From Sycon ciliatum (lineage: Eukaryota > Porifera > Calcarea > Leucosolenida > Sycettidae), in NCBI RefSeq assembly GCF_964019385.1, contig NC_088654.1:19819998-19883997 (forward strand): a stretch of DNA of 64,000 nucleotides, given 5' to 3'. Under the pieces are notes generated by a model. The model did no database searches. It was not told the DNA's origin and saw only the letters and a list, made by a program, of their open reading frames with translations. The translations under genes and the position numbers were made by a program. Positions 56,530 to 64,000 of the stretch are shown in pieces; position 1 is the stretch's first letter, and the number at the start of each line of letters is the position of its first letter.

Positions 56530-57150
56530 AAGAGTCAACCATACAAGGCACCCGCAAAGGCACACAAACGGGTTTGTGCGGGGTAAGAACATTGTAAGCG
56601 GCCTGCCATTCCCGTCTATCCTCGACCAAGTCGTACCATTTGTCGATGCCCAACACTGCCAGATCCTTCCGCGCAACATCGCACCACATTTTCCTCGGAC
56701 CGCACATCGGTCGAACAGGATGTATGGTGCCAGACAGTAGCTGACACGGGGCTCGCTCTTCATGCTCTTCATGCATTCGCACAATATGCCCAAGCCACTC
56801 CATGCGGCGCAATGTCAGCAGGCTAGGGATGTCACTTGATGGACATGGATTACATCACGCCAGAACATCAACTCTGGTCAGTTGTTCGTCCCAGACAGTC
56901 CGCTGGCTGATACCCATTACGGAACGGATGCAACGCAGATGAAAAGAGCACAGTGCATTAAGGTCGGGCTTCAACGGCACCCAGCACTCAGCACAGTACA
57001 GAAGCAGAGACAGCAAGCATGCCTCGTACACAAGCCGCTTCATTGCAAGGGAAAGGTTGCCGTCATGGAAAACCGGCTGGCCCAGGGCTCCAAATGCACG
57101 TGATGCGCCGACAATGCGCGAGCTGATATCCGGCCAAAACTGGTCACGTG
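56530..57150 (-). pseudogene. RTE-like LINE C-terminal fragment
   Basis: Minus-strand reading from 57,150 gives the LINE tail: MKRLVYEACLLSLLLYCAEC, FHLRCIRSVMGISQR, then after a stop RRMEWLGHIVRMHEE, GPRKMWCDVARKDL and WYDLVEDRREWQAAYN. These are the same blocks as at 17,856-18,185, from a related but different copy. The endonuclease and catalytic RT are absent. Confidence 0.78.
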
Positions 57151-57336
57151 GGTCTCCCCGGGAAGATGACTCAATTGGCTATTGAACCGCCCAATGGCCG
57201 ACACCCCCTGAAATCCCCAAAACTCTGGGTGGACTTGAAAATGATCCCACTATAATTGCAGTTACCCCTGGCCCCAGTGAAGGTAATACTTGCTACTAGT
57301 GTGGGTGGCTAAATCAGAGTGGATTTGATCAGTGGT

Positions 57337-57450
57337 GGGTTTGGGGGGGGGGAGGGGGGGGGGTGCGCCGGGCGCCCCCCCCCCCCCCTCAAAGGTTTCG
57401 ACCTAGGTTTCGAAAAATATAAGGCAGGGCTGGGGGGGGGGGGGGGGGCG
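57337..57450. repeat. G- and C-runs forming a potential hairpin
   Basis: A G-run (57,343-57,363), then tgcgccgggcgc, then a C-run (57,374-57,388), could pair almost fully. A second G-run lies at 57,432-57,448. Assembly or sequencing error at these runs is possible. Confidence 0.7.
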
Positions 57451-57574
57451 CGCGCGTGGCCTGAAACGATCGTCCAAAAGGGGTTGCAGTCCGCTCCCGG
57501 CCCGTATGGCTGTGGATGCACAGGTAGTAAACTAGATCACTTAGAGTGCTGATTCACTACAATCGCCAGGAGTC

Positions 57575-58189
57575 ATGGCCGGAAACGGAGCTGATACGGA
57601 GCCCTGGCGACAGCTCTCGTCTTCGACACTGAAGAAGAACACTGTTGCATTCCCCTCGCAAGCCCAGGTAAGCGTGGGGGCCTACATAAAGCTCCAAGAA
57701 GAGCAAGGTATCACCGGCATCATTTTGATGCAGACAACAAGCAGGGGTCAATGTAGACTTACCGTTGAGTCATATGAAAAAGCCAAATTGTTGGTGCTCA
57801 ATGGCTTCGATTGCAAGGGCGAACGAGTTTCACCACGCTTCGTTTCCGCACCAACAACACAGCTACACATCCATGATGCTCCGATCTGGATCTCAGACGG
57901 TGTGTTCAAAGCTGCTCTCTCACCGTACAGAAAGCTTATCGGTGAGATACAACACGGCACCCAAACAGCAACTGGTGTGCAATTCGCCACGTTCGAACTA
58001 AAACCAGGCAGTTTGATCCCGTCGTATCTGCGTGCTACAGAAGGTTCCCACGAGCTCTGCATCATCTACGACGGCCAGGCAGGCACGTGCAGGCTATGTG
58101 GCCAGATAGGTCACATCGTACGTACCTGCCAAAAACCGTCGCAGTGCACACACCTCCACGCATGCCGGCAGAGAAGGCAGCGGCACTAG
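57575..58189 (+). pseudogene. LINE ORF1 (CCHC), frameshifted
   Basis: The ATG at 57,575 opens a 204-residue frame starting MAGNGADTEPWRQL. A CCHC knuckle CRLCGQIGHIVRTC lies at about residues 172-185. A frameshift near 58,150 truncates it; the remaining Thr/Pro/Ser-rich tail continues in another frame to about 58,760. It is similar in layout to the ORF1 at 18,204 but different in sequence, so this is a second LINE family. ORF2 pieces follow downstream. Confidence 0.8.
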
Positions 58190-58780
58190 CACTGGCAGCA
58201 CAGAGCGGAACAGCGTCAGCAGAGATGAAGCTGACTCTCACCGTACCGATTCGGCACCAAAAGAGGTCCTGAGTTGTACCAACGCCAGCGCCGTATCCGA
58301 AACGGCCTCCGACGGTGCCAACAGCACGCCGAAAGCAGACCTGCTCCCCAGCTCGCACCCAAACGATTCAGTCAATGACCAGTATGACTTACATCGCCCA
58401 TGCGGCAACAAGCACGACCGTGCACCCCGGAACGCCGCCAGGCAGCACAGGTACAGCTACGACAACATCCAACTCACCGCACACCGACACAACTACTCCT
58501 ACTACCACAACATGCAATCACCCAGATTCGGCGCGTGCTGAAGACCCCCTCTCCTCACTGGTGACTAACACAGGCATGTGTAAACAGCCAGCAAACCCCT
58601 GGATTACCTCCGGACGACGCAGGAGCACCAGTCCCAGTGCGGAATCCTCACCTGATTTCAAAATTCCACAAAACAGAAAGAGAGCAACAACATCGACCCT
58701 GGCCCCAGCCAACCCCTTGCCCCAGCACAGGGCTCCCACTTCAGCCAACTGGTGTCACAGGATACTCAATCCTAGCCTAC

Positions 58781-59341
58781 TGTTGCGAATTTGTATTACG
58801 ACTATGATTTACACATGTCGTATTTGGTTTTTGTCTTGTAGAGTCCAGTGTCTGATGTCATAAATGGTCTAAGTGTACGCGCGAGTATGGTGTGATGTGT
58901 GACGTTTATGGTATGTGGTGCATGCAAGAGTACGCGTGGTCAGAGTGTGAGGATGTGCTTCCGTCTGTGTCTGTGTGAGAGTGACTGTCAAGTGAATGCT
59001 GTACATGCGCAGTGCTAGTTTCGTCTGGGAATGAGAGTCATGTGTGATTCGTCCCGTGGTTTGGTTGTCTTGGTCTTGGTCATGTGTTCTGTACGTATTG
59101 GTCCCTGATTGGGCGTCTCGATTTGTCGTCAGTGTATTACTGCTTGTTCTTTGTTGTTTTCTTTGAGTCTTTTCCCGGGTGTCTTTTCCCGTCGTCGTTT
59201 TCTGTCTAGTCTTTTCGTCTTTCTCCCCCGTTCTCTCCGCCGCCAGTTCGTATATTGTAACTGAGAAGTATTATATAAACCAATGAGTCAACGAGTTGTG
59301 GTGTGGCGTGCGGAGAAGGGCGCGGGGGATCCACCACAACA
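58781..59341. mobile_element. Solo LTR, 561 bp, 4-bp target duplication CTAC
   Basis: It begins TGTTGCGAATTTG and ends GATCCACCACAACA, flanked by CTAC (58,777-58,780; 59,342-59,345). It contains a TATA-like attatataaacc at about 59,269. It is inserted between ORF1 and ORF2 of a LINE. It is shorter and different in sequence from the LTRs at 46,779 and 53,828. Confidence 0.85.
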
Positions 59342-59397
59342 CTACAGTGACGCTGTTCTCCACACCTTTTACGTATTTCCTTATTATTTCCTCGTAC

Positions 59398-59786
59398 AAT
59401 GAAGGGTAGCAAGAATCTTCGCCTACTCTGCACAGACGCTTTCGGCTTAGCCAGCAAACTTCCCGACCTACAGCACGCACTCCGGCAGCATCAGCCCGAC
59501 GTCGCAATTGTGACAGAAAGGAAAGTAGACTGCGGAGAAAGTGCTTCCCTCTGACATTAGTTTCCCTGGATACAGCTCACCATTTCGGTTGGACAGAACG
59601 GCACATGGGGGAGGGGTAGCCATCTAGGTGAAGTCATCACTCCCCTCCATGCTCGTCCCTGAACTCATGTCCTCCGCACATGAGATCATCTGGGTCTCTC
59701 TCCAGCTGGGCCCAGGTTTCCGCACCGTCTTGGGAGCAGTGTATCGGCCGGGGTCCTGTGCCCCTAGCGAACTCACCCTACAGTCC
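59398..59786 (+). pseudogene. LINE ORF2 endonuclease, N-terminal part
   Basis: From the ATG at 59,398 the product starts KGSKNLRLLCTDAFGLA and continues with LQHALRQHQPDVAIVTERK. After a frame change and a stop (GGGVAI followed by TAG) it has IIWVSLQLGPGFRTVLGAVY. This matches the first half of an APE-type endonuclease. The frame is cut at 59,786 by an insertion and resumes at 60,803. Confidence 0.75.
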
Positions 59787-60802
59787 GTTTCAAAAAGATT
59801 TGCAATCCTGGCGATCGCCCGCGGAGTTTGGCGTCTTACCGTATGAGCACTCGAGCGCTGCCTGGAAACACTCACTGTGAACTTGAAGAAATATTCCGCG
59901 CGAAAGCAGTAAAAATGACAACTCACTCACGTTCATACAGTCATCATCATAATCTGGTCATGTACGTCTGGTTTACATCAAACGAGTTCTTCCTCGTATC
60001 GATAATGGAGTCAGAGAGGACATGTCGAAACGAAAGTGTTGTAAAGGTTGACGAGCGGCATGGGTCCCAATTCATTTTGTGACCAAAATAGTTTCTTTGA
60101 GCTGCGATGCAATTTACTCACCGTGTGACGAAAACGACATCGACACGGACTCATTCCCAAGGCCATGACTTGTGACTTCGACGACATTTTGAGAAAAGAA
60201 AAAGAAGCTTGTGAACGCTGATAGAAGACGGCGTTGACTGCTAAATTCAAATAAATTGGCAATCTTGAAATACTAAAATAAATCTCAAAAAGATACAGCG
60301 CGATGACTTCCATTATAATTCACTCACACAAATTGCAGTGTTGTGGGTGTGTTCACGTGAGCCAGTCAAGTGTCAGTCAGTTCGGTAGGAAGCGCGAGCT
60401 CCAACAACAAGTCGTTTGGTGCAGCCATCTTCTTTGTCTTGTACCAGCTTGATCACCAAAACAATGAAAAAAATTTGACTTGAGGATAGGTTGGGATTTG
60501 AACTCACAACCACTTCATGGTCAGCAGACAGCATTCATAACCACAAGGCCAAAAAGGAAAGGATAAATCGTGGGTTTTGATAAAAAATCGATACTGGCTT
60601 CGTGGGCAAATTGTAAACCATGGGAAAAGGCCGGAAACCTGGCCGAAATTCTAACTCCTTAACGGTTGGTCCAATTGTTCCGAAACCTTCACAGAACAAT
60701 TTGCCGTGTCCTAACAAGCCATTCTATGTACTTTGTTGTCCAAATTTTCCCTTATCTTCATACTTTTCAAGACCCAAACCTGACTATAAATCTTTTTGAA
60801 AC
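59787..60802. mobile_element. ~1-kb insertion with short inverted ends inside LINE ORF2
   Basis: The boundaries GTTTCAAAAAGATTT (59,787) and its exact inverse AAATCTTTTTGAAAC (60,788-60,802) delimit non-LINE sequence. The endonuclease protein reads continuously across if it is removed (TLQSV before, QIIIDRLDTIL after). No transposase is seen. The interior includes a tRNA-like segment (60,489-60,550, minus). It could be a MITE or a MITE carrying a SINE. Confidence 0.65.
60489..60550 (-). repeat. tRNA-like segment (SINE head or tRNA pseudogene)
   Basis: The minus strand reads ggccttgtggttatgaatgc, then ctgtctgctgaccatgaag, then gtggttgtgagttcaaatcc. This resembles a tRNA with an A box (TGGTTATGAATGC) and a B box (GAGTTCAAATCCC). 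D-arm and acceptor pairing are poor, and no 3' pairing with the ggccttg 5' end is seen, so it is not a functional tRNA gene. Confidence 0.5.
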
Positions 60803-62428
60803 AGATTATAATTGATCGTCTCGACACCATTCTCCCAGAAGCTAGTCACCAGGGCACCCACATTATCTTAGCTGGCGATTTCAACGTGCACAACCGGGCT
60901 TGGCTGAACAGCTGGAAAACTACGCCTGCAGGTGAGGCTCTCGAAGATACCTGCGCTGCCCATCTTCTTTTTCAGCACGTCACAGTACCGACCCGTGGAG
61001 ACAACCCGCTAGACCTCATAATGTCAACGTTCACGTCCTCAGTAACTACACGTACACTTCCGCCCCTCGGTCGATCTGATCATGCAGTTGTGCAGTCAGA
61101 CTTTCCTTCTGTGCTCCCTAGACGTGAACCCCCTCCTGTTAAGCGAACAGTATTTCGCTACTACAGGGCAGACTGGGATCGCCTCAGGGCGCACCATCGC
61201 AATGTGGAATGGGGTGATATCATCACGGAGGACCCAGAAACTTCGTGTGAGCAGGTTACCGTTTTGATAACTGCAGCTGTTGCACAGTTTGTCCCATCCA
61301 AAGTTCTGGAAAGGAGGCCTTCCGATCCGGTATGATGGACGCCTAAATGCACCCAGACTGAGAGGGAGAAGGAGAAGCACTTGCGCGACTGGAGAAAACA
61401 CCCTTATGACCCAGCACTTCAGCAGGCATTCACCAATTCCGTGACTGTAGCGATCGCCACCCAGTTCCAATCACGACGTGCAAAGGAGGACAGCCTCCGT
61501 TGCAGCCTTTCAACTGGATCCCTCAGAGACAAACAGTTGTGGACGAAGTTGAAGAACGCTGCTGGCAACCGCACACAGCCCGAAATTCCCCTAATTGTCG
61601 ACTCTGACGGCCGCGAGTGGGCAACGACTCAGAGAAAGCAGAGGCATTCGCTCGCTTCTTCTCGAAGAAATGTAGCGTTGCCTGTCCGGACCTTGTGGAG
61701 GCTGACCTACCGGACCCTGCTCCCTCAGATGCTCCACCTCTTCTCACCATCCGCTTCCGCCCAGAGGCTATGTGCCACCTCCTGGCAAGGCTCGACGTCT
61801 CCAAAGCTACAGGGCCTGATGGTATTTCTGCTCGCGTCCTTAAGGAATGTGCTCACGAGCTCGCAGTGCCACTGTCCAAGTTATTTGCTTTATGCTTCCG
61901 GTCTAGAGTCCAACCTAGGATGTGGAAGACGGCCAATGTGGTTCCAAACCAGTCATGGAGTATGCGCCTCTTGTATGGATGGGAGCTGCCCAGAGTCCCC
62001 TCCGGGGTCTAAACAATGTTCAGCGCCGCGCACTCCATGCTATCGGGCCTGGGGCACACCTACCCAGCTTGGCCATCAGCCGTACTGCTGCCTCGCTTGC
62101 CTGCCTGTACAAGCTGCACTACTTGCCTGGTCCAACGCAGCTGCTCTCTGTGTTGCCACCGCACCATATCACCTCTGCCAACCCCAGAACCCGCAGCGAG
62201 CACGGTAGTGTCAGTGCCCATGACCACCAGCTCCAACACCAGCTGCCTGCATCTGCCCCGCTGGCGCTGAAGCGCTCGTTCCCACACTTCAGCATCAGCG
62301 ATTGGAACTCCCTCCCTGCCGCTCTCCTGTCCCAGCCTCCCCACAGCAAGAGAATGCAATCATTCAAAACGAACGTTAATCGCCATCTTCGCAGCACAAA
62401 CTGGCTCTGGGCAGTCGATTCCCTATGA
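60803..62428 (+). pseudogene. LINE ORF2: endonuclease C-terminus and RT lacking its catalytic core
   Basis: It continues the endonuclease (HIILAGDFNVHNRAWLNSW, LGRSDHAVVQSDF). A stop lies at 61,333, then a linker and, after frameshifts, the RT start (DVSKATGPDGISARVLKEC, RMWKTANVVP). At about 61,950 the sequence jumps directly to the thumb and tail (VMEYAPLVWMGAAQ, NVQRRALHAIGPGAH, DWNSLPAALLSQ) and stops at 62,428. The palm segments including FADD are missing, an internal deletion of several hundred residues compared with the LINE at 19,289-22,333. Confidence 0.83.
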
Positions 62429-62740
62429 ATAGTATGATGCTATGATAGTTTCTTCCCCACACCCGCTCGTGTTATGCCTTGGGTTTTTCGCAGCCTTCTG
62501 ACCTGTACAGCTCTATCTTCTTCTTTTTTCTTTGTTTCTGATGCGTGTTTTTGGCCGTGACGCCGAGACCTCAGGTCGGCAGAGGCATCAATGCCCCACC
62601 ATCACTGCTGTGTCTCGGCACAGCGCCTGCTCATTACTTGTCAGTTTGTCCTAGTCTCCGTAGCATTGTCTTTCCTTATTCTTTTCGAGCTGGTTATGTG
62701 AACAAAGTAAAAATAAATAAAAATAAAATAAAATTAACCC
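62429..62740 (+). repeat. LINE 3' UTR with hairpin and A-rich tail
   Basis: It includes the stem-loop gccgagacctcaggtcggc (62,562-62,580), conserved in two other fragments (44,073 and 44,788, complement). It ends in aaaaataaataaaaataaaa (about 62,709-62,733). The hairpin may be recognised by the element's reverse transcriptase (inference). Confidence 0.7.
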
Positions 62741-63559
62741 ACATGCATGCACGCATACACAAAATAAAACTTAAAACAAACAAAACATCAATATGCACAT
62801 TTATTCAGACACGCTCTCACATACACACGCACGCATGTGCGTGCCAAACGTACAAAACGTGGACACATGTACACCAAGCAGATAGAATACAAGGAAGTGG
62901 GGTTTGCCATAGTTTTTTTCTTTCAATTTTGTCTGATAAATATTTACGAGACTTTGCATCGAGCGACACCGTGGATAACATTGAGCCAAGAATTATGCAA
63001 TAAACCAGAAGAGATATCTCTTCACAAGTAGGCAAATAAATGCGTAGGTGCCCGGCAACAGCAATCGGGTGAGTCACAGCAATGTACGTATTGCAACTTC
63101 AATGATACATACACGGTTGACCACCATGACTCAAACCGGCGGGTCAACCACATGGTGGCCCAGCAACTTCAAACGGGAACACACCGATACAACAGACACA
63201 GTTGACCACCCATGCTTCAAACCGGCAGGTCAACAACACAACAACATACAGGTGTCACAACACTGAGACAGTACAGCACAACACTGAGAGGCAAATGCAT
63301 TTGACCCTCCCAAAAACCAGTGTTTACGACCAAGCATTTCTCACGGCATCGCTCATTAGCATAACTTCCTACAAGTAACCATGGCAAACCCCTAAGTGAT
63401 ACCCACAGAGCCACACCGGCACAATAACTGCACAGCAAGCGGACGGCACAACACTGTACAACACTACAAATGTACCTCACTTCTGTTCTCAACACAACAT
63501 GGGCGTGGGCTGTTCCAGTCTTTGCTGCTAGCCATTGCACAGAGGGTAAACCGGCTGCA
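62741..63559. repeat. Low-complexity and short duplicated sequence
   Basis: CA/GCA-rich at 62,740-62,850. A partial direct repeat (ttgaccaccatg or ttgaccacccatg, then tcaaaccggcrggtcaac) lies at 63,117-63,155 and 63,202-63,236. Nothing else is recognised. Confidence 0.5.
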
Positions 63560-63849
63560 CGCCTGTCATAGTGATCGGATGCTGCACTTCGCCAGCAGCC
63601 TGCACGGTATATGGCTGCTTCACAGACACTTGTACTCCTTGTACTCCGGTGAGCCATGAGTGTGGCCCCGCCAATGCGCACAGAATGGGAGCTCACCCGG
63701 TTGCAGTTGAGGATCTTAGTCGAGCAAACTCGGGAGAAGTAGCCGCCGTCGACGAACACAAACACTGGTCGTGAGCTGCCGGCAGTAGCGGTCAGGGACC
63801 GGAACTCGGCCATAGCCGAAACTGGGTACATCAGATTATGTGTGCGCAA
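63560..63849 (-). pseudogene. Tyrosine recombinase fragment (DIRS/Ngaro- or Crypton-like)
   Basis: The minus-strand frame contains RPVFVFVDGGYFSR, SSHSVRIGGATLMAH (the H-x-x-R catalytic motif) and GCWRSAASDHYDRR (with the presumed nucleophile tyrosine). These match, in order and spacing, the C-terminal catalytic half of tyrosine recombinases encoded by DIRS-type retrotransposons and Cryptons. The upstream half is missing: the frame begins near 63,849, and a stop separates it from a further frame (63,940-63,863). It lies at the window edge, so its full context is unknown. Confidence 0.65.
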
Positions 63850-64000
63850 ATACCGGGCTTAAAGGTCTGAGTCGCTCATGAGATCATTGCTGGCAGCAAT
63901 CAGAGCGGCGAGTTCAGCGGAGGAGTTGGCGCCAGGCATTGGTTGGCTGTGGAAGCCAGTTCTCGGAAGCGAGTAGTCAGTAGGTTCATGCTGCATCTCA

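Noticed and set aside
60489..60550. Functional tRNA gene
   Set aside because: Box-like motifs are present, but acceptor-stem pairing is lacking and the segment lies within a mobile-element insertion.

Overview
The window is animal (metazoan) nuclear DNA. Short exons are bounded by GT-AG splice sites and separated by large introns, and there are long CA/GT, GA and CATA microsatellites. The transposon mix is BEL/Pao LTR elements, several LINE clades, hAT, piggyBac-like, pogo/Tigger-like and ISL2EU-like DNA transposons, and a tyrosine-recombinase fragment. That mix fits an invertebrate with a mid-size, repeat-rich genome (sponge, cnidarian or lophotrochozoan are all possible). The species cannot be fixed from this sequence.

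Host gene. One apparent gene runs on the minus strand through at least 4.1-53.7 kb. I see nine exons. In transcript order they are two fibronectin-III-like exons (53,746-53,381; 43,778-43,482) and then seven immunoglobulin exons (24,573-24,280; 23,132-22,833; 14,573-14,271; 12,687-12,331; 9,773-9,459; 8,764-8,408; 4,403-4,104). Every exon is a whole number of codons, starts and ends in phase 1, and encodes one domain, so they are interchangeable cassettes of a large adhesion or receptor protein. The signal peptide, transmembrane segment and any cytoplasmic domain are outside the window or not visible.

Introns. Nearly everything else is transposon debris, much of it nested. 1-8.3 kb: a foldback element, a LINE fragment carrying a TTAA-flanked MITE, and a hAT transposase relic broken by two adjoining TA-flanked MITEs. 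10.5-24 kb: a 0.97-kb TIR element, minisatellites, two related LINEs (one nearly full length with ORF1 and ORF2 overlapping by ATGA), a 278-bp GT tract and a near-perfect hairpin. 24.6-43.2 kb: a 1.6-kb TIR element, an inverted repeat, a hAT-like element, a LINE split by a BEL/Pao retrotransposon with both LTRs, an ISL2EU-like transposon with THAP and DDE remnants, and a LINE 3' fragment. 44-55 kb: a 0.9-kb TIR element invaded by two solo LTRs, a sister copy carrying a Tigger-like MITE, and a third solo LTR. 55-64 kb: LINE fragments, another LINE interrupted by a solo LTR and by a 1-kb insertion containing a tRNA-like segment and also missing its reverse-transcriptase core, and finally a tyrosine-recombinase fragment.

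No intact host gene other than the Ig/FN3 gene was recognised, and no rRNA, functional tRNA or CRISPR array. No wholly new system is demonstrated. The most unusual items are the ISL2EU-like element with its truncated SAP-domain partner, the empty-site proof of layered insertions at 45.7-49.4 kb, and the Ig/FN3 cassette gene with its atypical domain order and degenerate Ig cores.
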